A stretch of DNA of 64,000 nt from Pyrocephalus nanus (lineage: Eukaryota > Chordata > Aves > Passeriformes > Tyrannidae): NCBI GenBank assembly GCA_038380795.1, contig CM076266.1, forward strand, positions 43,732,425 through 43,796,424. Direction: 5' to 3'. Below the pieces are notes generated by a model that worked only from the letters and a program-made list of their open reading frames with translations, was not told where the DNA came from and did not search any database. Positions 36,901 through 49,119 of the stretch are shown here, piece after piece. Numbering within the stretch: the stretch's first letter is position 1; each line of letters starts with the position of its first letter. The position numbers and the translations under genes are program-made.

Positions 36901-38450
36901 TTTGGGATGTCTACAGTAATTTAATTAAATGATCACACTAGTAATAACTCAAAGGATTAACTGATATCTTACAAAGTAAAGTTGATGTCCACTGAGAAAC
37001 TGCTTTAACACAGCATCAGGAGAGAAAGCTTAAAATGGCAAATAACCAGAGCAACTGACTGACAAAAGGGTATCCACATTTGTTAGATTCCTGGAAAGAG
37101 TGGTAGGGACTAATAAGGAACATCAAGAAAAACGTATGACAAGTTTGAATGACATTCCACATTTGGGTGGCTAAGGAGCAAAGCTGTAAGGAAAACAACG
37201 TGATTGCCTGGAGTGCAAAGATCCTGTCAACATAAAAACAATTTAAACTATTTTAGTCTTTTAATTCACACTGAAGACTCTGTCACTGTGATGTAACTGA
37301 ACTCTTTAAAATCAAATCAATCAATCTTTGTGGAAGAGCAAGAAGCAGAAATAGGAACCTGACAGCCCAATGTACCTTTGCCCTGATGTTAACTTGTCAA
37401 CACTTATAACCTCAGAAGGATAAGTCAGACAATATATAAATTATTCTTAACAGCAGTGACAGCTGCTGTCCTTTTTCTCTCAATGCATGCAAAACTCACT
37501 GGCTTAGTTTCATTATTATTTTTGATTTATTTTTATTTTTGTTATTATTAATATATTTTAAAAATGTCTCCCTAACCTAATCTTCAAGAAATATATAAAA
37601 CTGTTGTAAATCCAATTTTATTTTGAGTCTTTGGGATTGCTTTCATTTCACCACCAGCAGAAAAACAAAAGTCTTCTTATTAGCAGAGATAGCTGCAAAT
37701 AGAAGAGCAATCCTGCTCTGGGGTCCAGAGCTTCCCAGAACTGTGATTATAGCTGAACAGAAATTATATCCAGTGCACTGAAATTACATTCAAGCCTTCT
37801 GGACTACAGAAACTTCAGAAAAACCTGAAAAACAATCATAAACCACTCCATTATTCAATGCAACTGTGATGCTGCTGACAGTTCTGCTTTGGAAGTGATG
37901 TCCTTCCTGGGCACTACTTACTGGAAGAGACACGAAACAAATCAAACTGTTCTTTGTTCCCTTTCCAGAACTCAGCAAACACTACACAATAAAAGTAAAA
38001 AGTTCCCTTATTTTGATAAAACAAAATCCTTCAGTAACTTTTGATGAATTCTGATGTGTTGAAAAGTCAAGAGGTAACTGGAAAAATCCACAAACACAGG
38101 TTGGCCCACTGCAGTGTGAATGAAGGATGGAGCTGAGGGTCTTATTGTCTCACAAATCTTTCAGCATTGTTTGCTGAGTGGGCTGCAAACTGAAAAGCAA
38201 GGAAGTCGATCAATTCCTTAAGACTAGGGCTTTTCACATCTTCCAGGACCTTTCAGGTCCTCTGGGAGCTCAATAAAACCTTCAGGAGTTTAACCTGGAG
38301 CATTTGCTTCACTTCTCTTCCTGCAGACTGCAGTCTGAAGGCTTTGGTCATTCCAGACTTCTTGTGGATGTTTCCCTTTTGGTGAGTTGTTGCTGTGAGC
38401 AAAAGATTTACAGTTTGGTCAGTGGTATATGTAAGGGGGCTTTTTTTTTT
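33958..38450. other. AT-rich non-coding stretch, little recognised
   Basis: Contains A-rich simple sequence at about 35820-35847 and a T/A low-complexity patch at about 37508-37562. Open frames are under 80 codons. A modest motif-rich patch lies at about 36880-36970 (TAATTTAATTAAATGATCAC) but is too small to call. Confidence 0.5.
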
Positions 38451-38451
38451 T

Positions 38452-38509
38452 TTTTCACCTCCAAAAAAAACCATTATGAATTACATTATTATGTCTTTGG
38501 AGGTGAAAA
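38452..38509. repeat. 14-bp inverted repeat with 30-nt loop
   Basis: TTTTCACCTCCAAA (38452-38465) is the exact reverse complement of TTTGGAGGTGAAAA (38496-38509). The left arm extends into a run of 15 T residues. No terminal-repeat transposon or open frame fits it. It could be a chance palindrome or the trace of a slippage or template-switch event. Confidence 0.85.
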
Positions 38510-41440
38510 GAGATAAAGCAATTGAAGGAGGGAGAGTTGGCATGTTAAACTGCAGAATCACTTGGAAGCAGGACCAGAATTTTACAATGTCTAAAAAATT
38601 TGTTGAGGAGGCTGGTAAGAAATGTGAAAAGAGACAAATTTGGAAGGATAATTACAGAGGATCAAGATGAAATACTAGCTGTCAGGCAGCATTAGCAGAT
38701 GCCACGAATATCACTCTGAAAAGGCATAAGGAAAATGTGTGTGGAGAGAATCCCAACTCATTAGATTAAGAAAGGGATAGAGTAATAAGGAATATAAAAC
38801 ACACTGATTATTGGTGCAGTTCTTTTCTCTCTTTGCAGAAGACAAAAATGAAAGCTATATGTGTCATCTGCAGGTAAAAGGTTATGTAATTATCCAAATA
38901 TGCCTGAGTTACTAGTCTAGAAAATGCACTGAATGTCTAACCTAGGATTTTTCACCTGATTTTCAGTAGGAGGACAATGTATTTCTTCAGAGATAGTTAG
39001 CTTCTTAGTGACTGTTTCCCTCTCTGCTCCCTGTACCTTCCAATTAAATCCCAGACTGTACCAAGAAAATGGAGCTAAAAGAAAACAGGAATCATTCAGT
39101 AGGTAGAAATAATGTGCTTGCCTTTATCTGCAAACAATGAATGGGGAAAAATATATAGTAAATGCTCTTTTACCCACGAGTGTCATGTTGTTCTCATAGA
39201 ATGGGACAAACAGAAGGCAGCAGGACATGCTGCATGGCTGAGATGGGACAAACCCGATGGATCTGAAGTCATAGGCAGCAGACAGCTTTGCCTTCTGGAA
39301 CTGCCAGTATTTCAGTCTCTTTCTCCAACTCATCATCTCACACATAACTCACGCATAATGTTGTTGTCTCTTTCACTTTTTCAGAGGTAAGAGGTTACCT
39401 AAAAGTACGTTTGGGGGCAAATAACAAATATGAACATCAACATTCCTAATGGCCACAATATTCTGCAGAGTAACACTGGTAAATTCCTTTATTGCTTACT
39501 TTCAAACAATAGAAAGCAATCTAGTAATAACTATTTGACAGAAAAACAAAGAAAACAAATACACACAATTTCTTGATATGGGATTAGACAAATGAAAAGT
39601 TGCAAACATATGTGGTTCATTTTTCAGGTCGAAACACTTAAGTATGATGTCTGGTATAATTAGGATTGTGAAGATTTAAAGATCTTTTATGCACTTTACA
39701 CATCTTCACCTAATCAGAACTGTGTCTTTATTGGCTGTTTTATGTGAGTGCTGAATAGCAGTCCCTTTCTGTAGCTTTTTTTTTGTGCAGCAACTTCTGA
39801 AGTCGCCATTTACACTGCACTAATTGTCCTTAGCAGAAGGTATGCAGCAATCAGAAAGGTGTAGCTGGCAATAGGTCTATTTTCATTATAAGATAGAGAC
39901 AGCCAGGGGACATAACATTTGTCCAACATGGTTAGGAAGGACTGCATTAGGAAAATCAACTCTGGAGAATTGTAATCTTGCTGAGGATACATTGAAAGAG
40001 GCAACGTGGAAAAGGGTGTGGTAGGTTTGTTTGATTTTCTTAGTTTTTCTCACTAGGATAATAAAAAGACAGAAGTAAGAAATTTAAATCCTTTAAAAAC
40101 TTCCTACAGTGCCGTAATCAGCATACAATTCTCCTGTTCTTGAGTACTCTCAGCAGTTCAGAATACAAGTCTTTGAAATGGCTTCACAGTGGCTTGTTTG
40201 TGGAATTGTTACCAACAAACTTGGAGCAGGAAAGCATGAGGATTTTTGAGATAAAAGAGAATCACAGCTCATGGAGTTATATCATGCTGGATGCATTTTT
40301 CAAGCAATATTGGAATGAAACAGAGATGGGAGGAAATGAGCAAAGTCATAGTGACCTAACTTTAGATACCAAATTGAGATACACAAATTCAGAAACCAAA
40401 CGTCCCAGAGTGACCCTTGAAGGCGATTTCAGTGCACCAAAGTTCTTAATTATCCTTTGAAGATGACTCTTTCCTCTTGAAGTACAGTGGCAGGAATCTT
40501 TCCCGTTATATCTTCATAGTTCTTGCTTCAGTTCTCCTTTGAGTAATCACTCAGTTGCCTTTCTTCAGAAAGCATGACTGTTGTATGCTTTAAAGTATTT
40601 ACTGAATGTTTTACAAGGAAATATTTTTTCTAGAACTATAAATACAAAGAACTCCTTTAAGCAAATGAATGCCCAGCAGGCTGTATTTTCTTTCCTTTTT
40701 AAATAATACATTTGGTTGCTACTGGCCTTGGAACTAAACTTCCTAATTTATTATAACATAGGAATAAATGTATCTTGTTTTGTTCCAGAGTAATAACTCA
40801 TTTTTTTTCACAGATAGTCAAGCAAATTACTAATATAGTAAACATTGTAAACTCAGTCTCAAATATAGGCTACAGTCTTTAGCTAAAAGTATTAAATATA
40901 GAGGCATCTTGATAAAGTCTTGTATATGTGTATCTCTAATATAATCCTCTTAAGGACATTAATATTTATGTACATTTATTTGAACAAAATCCCTGGAATA
41001 TAGTGAACAGATACGTTTGTCAGAGATGAGGAAAATAAATATCAGATTGCTTGCTCAAGACAACTGTAACACAGCAGGTTATGGAACCCTTCTCTTCTGA
41101 GTCCTAAGTTAGCATTTGCACCCCAGGAGAAGCCTGCCTCCATCTTCAGGGGATTATACCTGTAAATAAAAGTGGAAAGGAAAGCATGTTAGTCCTCATC
41201 TCTTCACACACCATCCACCTCTCAGAACCTAAGCAAGAAGACCCTGTCAAGATTTCTCAAGAAATAGATTTTAGAAGTAGTTGTGTAATAAATGCAGAAT
41301 TTAATGTAGGTGAATTATACCCCTTACCCTTTATCAATCCCTCTGAATTCCGTCAGTGTGTTTAGTCTTCTGTTCAAGGTAGAATTGTAGAAAAACACTC
41401 TAAAGGCTATACCAGAAGATATCACACAGACACAGTGACC
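38510..41440. other. Non-coding stretch, nothing recognised
   Basis: Open frames at 39112-39390 (+, 92 codons) and 40140-40460 (+, 106 codons, TTG-initiated) match no family. I see no splice or promoter context and no mobile-element signature. Confidence 0.45.
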
Positions 41441-41683
41441 TTCAAGCTCAGAACTCTATAAGAACTACAAGAACTGTACGTGCTTTGAAGAAGATGAAGA
41501 TGAGGAAGAAGGAGTCCCAAATGCCCCCAGAGCCAATTCCTCAAGGGGCCTTTTGAGGGGCAGAACAGGGCAGAACCAGGGATGCATGGATTCGGGATTG
41601 GATGGACTTTATTATAAAATCAAAGAACCACTGTCTCTGTGGGCACATGTGGTACATATTCCTCTAGGCCTATGGACTCATTA
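41441..41683 (+). other. Unassigned coding-like segment (acidic tract, no start codon)
   Basis: A frame stays open for about 80 codons from just after a TGA at 41438-41440 to a TAA at 41681-41683. It begins with a stretch reading F-E-E-D-E-D-E-E-E-G, then proline- and arginine-containing sequence. It has no suitable upstream ATG. The segment is GC-richer than its surroundings. It could be a fragment of a processed pseudogene, a piece of an old retroelement long terminal repeat, or a chance purine-rich frame created by the GAAGAAGATGAAGATGAGG tract. I do not recognise a family. Confidence 0.15.
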
Positions 41684-44489
41684 AAGGCCCTGCTCTCTTT
41701 ATCTTATACACTAAATTGGCCTGGAATCCTTTTTCTCTGCAGTCTTTTTAGGCAACAGTTTTGGAAACTGGTTTTGGAAACATTTTGAAAATTCTCTCTC
41801 GTGACCTTTTTGTGGGATTTGGAATTCCAGGTCTTTTCCTTGTACCTAACAGGTAATTGAGACACATGAAGCAAATTAACACTGGATGGACAAGTCAAGT
41901 TGCAGCAAAAACATTTTTCCAAGGATTTTAATTTAAAGTCTAAAAACTAGAAAATATAATGGTTAGATCTTAAACACATGCATAAAATATTAACATCACT
42001 TCAGAAAAAGTCAAATGGAGTACCTCATAGTATGGAGAAAGCATAGTCTACACATTCAGTAGAGTAAGAGACATGGAGAAGAGCTGTAAAGCTAGGGTAG
42101 GGAAAGGGGGGAAGAAAAAAATATTATCTTCATGGAAAATCTCCAAATTGCCTTGAAGTGTTGGCCTTTATATTGAATGACACAACTTCTAAAATGTGCT
42201 CAATTTCCCTTTTAAGCTCTCTCAAATGCTCTCTAATTCCAACTGCATGCTGCAGAAATGCATGCTGTGCAATACTGGACAACTAAACCTCAAAAAATTG
42301 CATAGGACTCGGTCTCCCTGTCTCCATGTTAGTTCTGAACAATGAAGAGAAGTCCACTTCTAGTTTCACCTTTTTTTAATTGATTTATTTATTCATATAT
42401 TTTCCTCCATCTCAATAATCTTACTGCCTAAGACTTTGCATGGTTTTCTTAGGAACAAGCAGTTATCACTTACCTCACTTTGAAAAGAAGATCAAACGAG
42501 GATAGTGCATAATTACTATCCCTTGATCCTCAGTCAGCTCATATCTCCAGACTACCCTGTCTCTTTATGGCTCCATGGAGATACTTCAGCAGCATGAGAT
42601 TATTACACAGCAAAGCTTCTTGCTATAACAATACACCAAAATATTCCTTCACATGTTCTCATAAAAACAGTTGATATTTCACGGGCCAAATTTGCCGAAT
42701 CTAGAGATCTCAGTCGAAATCCTTGAAAATAAAGAAATTAAACATGTTTATTTTGAAATTAATTGGGTGTTTGAAATTGCTGCAGCCATAGGCAAAGGTT
42801 ATGTGTTGGAAACTTCAGCAACTTCATTTAGTGAAGAATGATTTAGAATCTCCAAACCAAACTCAAATAGTCATGAATACAGGATATGTGCTTTCTTCAG
42901 TGCTTCCTTTGTCACATGAAACAAGGAACATCTAAGAACGATGGTATAAAGAAAAAAAATTTTTGAGCTGAATGCTGAACTATCCAGTTAATTATTTTCT
43001 TGGAGTGCTGTATTAACATAATTCCATGAAATTAACGAATGGCAGAAAACATAGCCACAGCTAAACCTCTTAACTTAAATTTCTATTTAATTCTCAGTAG
43101 AAAAGTTTATTCTCACTCCTTGTTAACTGATATAGGCAAAAGCTTCTTCATATTCTTGAGTTGGTGCAGCAAATTTACCTCTTTGCTTTCATATTTGCTG
43201 TAATGTACATCTCTACTGCACTACAATATACCCTTTGTTGTACCAGTTTAAATATCGTCCATACATGAAAGGCAGTGAAATTCTATCATCAAGTCTTTTC
43301 TGAAAGCAAGCAATGTTGGAACTAAATGAAAGCAGCAAATAAACCCATCCTGCTCCTCTCCAGCTTTCTAAAAGTTTCTCAAGTTCTGGGAGATGGAAGA
43401 GAAATACAATTAAAACAATTCATTAAGTGGTTTATTTGCCACCTGCCATTTGTTGAATACCTGCTGATAAAAGTGAGGGGTTTTTTACTTGCAGATTTGT
43501 CCTGATAGACTGAAATTATAAAAGTTCACAAGTAATTCAGGAACCACATGAGAATAGATACAAATTCAATCAAATCAAATCAAGTTTGGCAATAAAGAGG
43601 TAAGAATTAATTACTCTTAACTTGTCCCATATTGTTTAACAGAGCCAGGATAGTTTATGAAGGCAGTTTTGTCAAAAATGAAGAAAACCTTGTGCTGTTC
43701 TAATCTTCTTAGCTATACAAATCACAAGATGTTACAGTTTTTCAGAGGTTATTTTATCCAAAACTTATGCTATGTTCAAAGATGTTTATGGAATGTTATT
43801 TTGATAAACCTTTCACCTCTCACTTTTTATGATATTATATACTTGTGACCTAAATGTACACGACTTTTTCCTATTCTTCTATCAACATACTCATTGGCCA
43901 ATTTCAACAAAGGTGTGTATCTACATTAGTGTTTTATATTAGATCACCCTTGCATATTTGAAGTGAATGTCCCAGCTGTTCCTCTTTACCTTGCTGTGAA
44001 TTGTGTAATGGATTTGGACTGACTTAAAGATGAAGGTACAGGAGAGCTCTCGCATCCTGGGACTGGACAAGAGCTAGCCTGAGGTAACTGATCTCCCTAC
44101 ATCCCACTTCATTATTTGTAATGTGGTCATCAGGTACTCAAGAACAGGTCATTTGCCTCACATATTTACTCCTACTAAGTTTCACTTATCCTGTAGGTTG
44201 CTACTTGTACAGAGAAATTTGTACTACGCTTTAGCACTGAAAATGCTAAAAACCAGATCCCTTACTAGACCCTAAAAAAGAGAACCAGGAGTGGGAAAAA
44301 TAAATATTTTCCATCACTGTTATTGCTTAGGAATCTCCTTGTGAAGAATAAGTACAATAGTAATTTGATATGTATGTGCAAATGCAAGATAGCTGGGCTT
44401 GAAAGATCTGAACATTGAGTTCTATTGTAATTGATGGCATAAAGAATTAAATATTACATTAAAATGTTCTTTCTATTTAAATATATAAT
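41684..44489. other. AT-rich non-coding stretch, nothing recognised
   Basis: A short AATCA-type repeat occurs at about 43565-43583. Open frames are short. A GC-richer patch at about 44030-44100 has no recognisable content. Confidence 0.5.
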
Positions 44490-44700
44490 TTTCCTTCTTG
44501 CTGTTTGCCTCTTAATGCAAATATAAAGAGAAATTGTATGTTCTCACAATGTATTTTTCTTTTAATTAGAGAGCTTTCACAGCTAATTCCCACACTGCTT
44601 ACTAAAATGGACCTCATCCTACTGATTAAAGATGTTGGAAGAGCTGTTATGTGCAGCATGTCTGTATGTCATAAATGCATATGATCAGACAAGGTAAACC
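44490..44700. promoter_or_regulatory. Candidate conserved element with octamer motif
   Basis: It contains a perfect POU octamer, ATGCAAAT (44515-44522), then TTTTAATTAGAGAGC (about 44560-44574), CAGCTAATTCCC (about 44580-44591) and CTGATTAAAGATG (about 44621-44633). The combination of an octamer with several TAAT cores in a low-repeat patch is typical of neural or developmental enhancers. The role is inferred. Confidence 0.37.
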
Positions 44701-46907
44701 AGAAATGCTCCGTAAAAACTGAAACGTGTATAATTTACAGTGACTGTTCCTCTGACCTTATGTGATAGATCACGGAATTGATTCAAATTCAGAAGTAAAA
44801 TACAGTAATCACAGCCTCAAAGCTTAGTTCTACCAAAAAAAAAGCAATTCATCAGCAGTTGTAAATTTTCATTGTTTTTAGAACTGTCTTCTTGCAGATC
44901 TGTGGGAGCAGAAACAAAATTACAGACATTATTTTTACCATAGTTATGGTGCTTGTAGCAGAAGATGTGTAAAAACATATAAAACATTAAAAAACAGATA
45001 AAACCACAGGAACTATTCTTGATATACAAAGAAATCCATAGCCTTTTGAGGATATTAAATACAGGCATCGTGTGTTGACAGTCATTCTGATTCAGATTTT
45101 ACTTTAAAGGTCACTTGAATACTTTCCAATTTTAAGATCTCAGAGACCTGAGGCTAAAAATAGTGATAACAGGTAACTTGGCACGGACGACAAACAAGGA
45201 CGGTTTGAAAAAAAAAAAATCAGAATTAACCAAGTAAATTTTATAAATTAAATTATTTTATTTTAATATTCTTGGGAACCAGCTTACTCAGTTTATAATT
45301 TCAGCATTTACAATACCAATAAAAAGAGGTCTTTGTACTAGAACAATGAGCAGTTTCATTTTAGCAAATCAAGAAGGCGTAGCATTTTCATTTCAGCAAT
45401 TATTCATTCTCAAAACAAGGTCACTGTAAAATCACTCTTTCAAGAAACTAATGGGAGGAAAATCCAAAACGACCCTTTAAGGATTTTAACTGGCGTATGG
45501 TAATGACATAGCTAGGGTCTAAAATAAAATAATTTTGAGTGAAACTGAAAAATACTAAGTTCTCTAGTTAAATACTTCAGGTCTATGATTGACTCAGTTT
45601 CTAAATCTTCCATAATGGATGCTAAACAAAAACTGGAATAAAGACACAAAATTGTTGTTAACCCATCAATACGATGTAAATTGCTTTTACATGGACTGTG
45701 TCAATAATACAAATTTTTTTAAAAAAGCAAAATAAATAATGTTAAAAGTTTCTTTTAAACTAAAAAAAACCCCACCAAACCTATGTACAATTTTTTTCCC
45801 TCTAATGAAATGAGCTCTTTACATATAAATTATATTGTAATAACAGAGCTCCCTGGTGGAAAAGAGTTCCTTCTCCTGCTGGCAAAAATTAAGATAATCA
45901 CAGATGGCTAATGATCAAAAATACTGACTGACAGCTCTGAAGTACAAGGCATAGATAATATTCTCAGAGCTACGGTTTATTTATACTCACAACTTGCTTT
46001 AGGCACCCACAAAATCTGCTTTTGTAATGTCCTAATATAAAAGGGATCTTTTAGCCACCATTGCAATTTCTGTTGCCAAGGCTTTTCTTCAAGACTAAAT
46101 TCCATAATTCTTTCACCAAAATACTTGTGTTTCAGTGTAGCAGTTATTTGAAACAATCTGTAACTAGCTGAATATGCTCAAACATGTAGTCTATTGGTTT
46201 TAGTTGCATTATAATTAAAATGTATATTTTGAGTTCTTAGAAATACTGTATTATACATCAGGGTTTATATACTGAAGAAGTCAGGGCAAAGAAAAGGTCC
46301 TGAAACTCGTTATTTCTCATATTTGAATAATGGTGTACAAAGTGTGCGGTTTCTTTGGTAGACTTCAGAAACCTTTAAGGAGTTTGGACTTGTTCCCACC
46401 TATGTTAGTTGAAACATTTAGTTGATTCAACCAAGAGGTAGATGGGCAGATTTTCTTAAATCTATTTATCAAATCTATTTTTCTCAAATCTTATTTATGA
46501 CTTTATGGCCCCTTTAAAAAGCGTGCTAAAGATTTTGTAGAATAGAAATCTATCTTTAATTTCAAAGCACTGACTGTGTTTTAGGCTTGTGATTGTTATA
46601 ACTTTACAGTACGTTTTCATCATGCATCATCAAATGTTTTCTAATAGAATGTCTGTCTTTTTATAATGCAATTTCTAGCTCCTGTAATGTAGATGAAAAG
46701 CTGGAAATATATTCCAGACCTATTTAGAAGGTTTGGTAATAAATCTGATAGTTTGAAATACCAGAAAAATATTACCAATTGGGTAGTAGCAACAGTTCCT
46801 ATGAAAAAATTATGGGGCAGTGGGTATGTGGGAAAGTTTCTACTTCTTTGTCCATTTTCAGGTACATATTGAAAAGATGGAAGAAAAAGGGCAAAGTTTC
46901 TTTGAAA
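44701..46907. other. AT-rich non-coding stretch
   Basis: Short A runs near 45208-45219 and 45760. A small motif-rich patch at about 46600-46700 is too short to call. No gene was seen. Confidence 0.5.
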
Positions 46908-46977
46908 TTTTTTTTTTTTTTTTTTTTTAAATTCCCAGAAAACTTAAAAATTAGAGAGAGAGGGAGAGGGAGAGAGA
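46908..46977. repeat. Poly(T)21 and adjacent GA-rich repeat
   Basis: A run of 21 T residues (46908-46928) is followed after about 24 bases by a purine-only GA repeat (about 46953-46977). Two opposing open frames cross it and are artefacts. Without a mobile-element body beside the T run, it is best called simple sequence. Confidence 0.9.
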
Positions 46978-47149
46978 TGCTACTTATGGAAAAGCTACAT
47001 AAAATTACATATCTGAACACTGGTAAATCCAGAAGGAAGACTTTTCAAAATCCAAAACTTCAGGAAAACCTACAGTCAGAATTTACACTTGCCTAGACTA
47101 TGCAGTTTATCTCCACAGGCACCACAAACTAGGCTTCAGTAATCACAGA

Positions 47150-47470
47150 GCTCCTGGGAATACTTGCTTAATAAACCTTTTGATTTTAAACTAAGCATGA
47201 GTTTTGGACATAGGCTAATGATTTCTGTGCTGACAGCAGTAGCCTTGCTGATATGTTGTGTAGCCTCAGACTTTATTATAAGTTCACATTCTTTTCATTC
47301 AAATGTCTGAAAGGACTCTTGCTAATTGAGCTGGAAGTTCTGCATATATGGAGCACCATATATCGATGCAGCTGCTTTTATGCCACAACAATGCAAATTG
47401 TACAATGGCAGGCATGGAGCTGAAGTAATAATTAATACAAAATTTTCCCCATGCAGACAGAAGTCTTGAG
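47150..47470. promoter_or_regulatory. Candidate conserved element with octamer and E-box
   Basis: Holds CAGCTG (47369-47374), ATGCAAAT (47391-47398) followed by a TACAATGGC SOX-like word (47401-47409), and a TAATAATTAATAC string (about 47426-47438). An octamer next to a SOX-like ACAATGG site is a known enhancer arrangement for POU-SOX factors, although here the spacing is a few bases. Function is inferred. Confidence 0.4.
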
Positions 47471-47629
47471 CTTCATCCTAAACAAAATTATTTCAGCAAA
47501 TATTATATAATTTCATTTAAACACAATTGCAATTTAGAAGAAATAGTTCGTGACTTACTAGTATTCCAGCAGTAAAAAAAATGTAAATACCGTTTCACCT
47601 TCTTAGGGTGAAAACAGGTATACAGTGTT

Positions 47630-47675
47630 ACATTATACAGCTTAGAAGTCAAACATTATACAACTCAGAAGTCAA
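47630..47675. repeat. 23-bp imperfect tandem duplication
   Basis: Two adjacent 23-bp units (47630-47652 and 47653-47675) are identical at 21 of 23 positions. They end next to an 18-base A run at 47680-47697. It looks like a small slippage duplication. Confidence 0.9.
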
Positions 47676-47679
47676 TCAT

Positions 47680-47697
47680 AAAAAAAAAAAAAAAAAA
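47680..47697. repeat. Poly(A)18 run
   Basis: Eighteen consecutive adenines, followed by more A-rich sequence to about 47717. There is no retrocopy body that I can recognise upstream. Confidence 0.93.
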
Positions 47698-48540
47698 GAA
47701 AAAGAGGGAAAAAAATAATTGGGGTTTTTTTGATAGAAGAGGCATTAAGAACTACAGGGGCTTCAAAAACATGCACCTTTAAAGAGCATGTATTCATTCT
47801 ATCCCTTTTGAAACTCAGTTACAGCTAAGTGAACTATCATAAGTAAACTATTTCACTGAACTAAACAACAATAAACCAAAATGAGTAGAAGTACTAAAAG
47901 CATGCCTGAGGCAAAAGAAACTTTGGTGTTAATTTCCATCTCTTTCAAGTGCATTTGATGAATGATGTGACAAAAGAATCCTAATTAAAGTCGAAATCCT
48001 GAATACTAAATAAATTAGAAGTGCCACTACATTCATCTTCTACAATGATAATACTGCCACTTCTACTCCTTCCCTGTGCCCCTTTGCTTACATCTGTGGC
48101 AGTAACTCAGCAAAAGGGCACTTCCAGAACAGATGGGGAAATGGATACTCTTCCCCCAAATAGAAAGATAATAGAACAGGCTGCTTTGTTTCCCTTCACT
48201 GCTTTCAATCTACACAAAGAAAGCCTACCAGGAGCACTTGAAGTATTTTTAAGTATATGTTTTTCCTCTCAAATGACGTAAAACTTGACAAACAACGCCA
48301 CACTATCTGGTCCTCAGTAGCACCAGAAAAGTTGCTCTGTTTATGGCCATTAAATTGTTATTTCTTTTGTTACTGGAGAATCATTAAGTACATATATACT
48401 TGGAGTAATATATAATCCTAATGGGTTGGAAAGCAACACTGGAGGCATAAAATTCTATGGCTTATGTCACACAAGCCTGGCAAGACAATCATAAATGACC
48501 TTAAAATCTATGAATCTTTCAAGGAGCTGCCCCATTCAAT
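47698..48540. other. Non-coding stretch, nothing recognised
   Basis: An 86-codon open frame on the + strand at 48021-48281 has no known motif. No mobile element was seen. Confidence 0.45.
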
Positions 48541-48940
48541 AAGCAGACTGGAACATGAATTATGGCTCCTGAGAGACATTCTTTCCGTGGTCCCCTTTTG
48601 TTCCAGGGAGCAGCTCTGAAATACTTCAGGAGAAGTTTATATTCCCAGTGTGCCCAAGCAGCAGGTTTGTCTTTTTTCATTCTCTTTCCGCTCCTTACAG
48701 AAAGAGGGCTGTCAAGGGAGGAGGTCCTTCAGTTCCCACCACAAGGACACTCAAAATCTGCCCATGCAAACAAAAGTGGTGCTTCAGTGCTTCCAAGTCC
48801 CCTTTGTACTGTCTACAGCCTGTGACAAGAGAAGTCCTGAAAAGGCTACAGTCAATCAAGAACTCGTAGTAGTCCAATCTCTCAAATTTACCAGCAATTA
48901 ATAATGTCTGACTGTTTGAAAAAGTGTAAAAACACAATGA
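48541..48940. other. GC-richer patch with overlapping open frames
   Basis: Between about 48562 and 48937 all three + frames (87, 73 and 83 codons) and one - frame (80 codons) remain open at once. None shows a known domain. The cause is a local rise in GC and a low density of TA-type stops. It may be an exon of a non-coding RNA, a relic, or chance. Confidence 0.25.
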
Positions 48941-49119
48941 ACATGTAATGATAATGCTCCAAATGATTCTCCCAGCCCACAGAAGTTTATAGAAAATCCT
49001 GATTTAGAGTTATATTTATATTTAATTTACCTTTATATATAATGTTGCATGATGTATTACACATACTTGTATTACACATACAGACATGACTTGTCTGACA
49101 TGGTAGAACACTTCAACAC

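Noticed and set aside
40140..40460. 106-codon + strand frame
   Set aside because: It starts at TTG, matches no family and lacks splice or promoter context.
46779..47096. 105-codon + strand frame and the opposing minus-strand frame
   Set aside because: Both are built on the T21 run and GA repeat.
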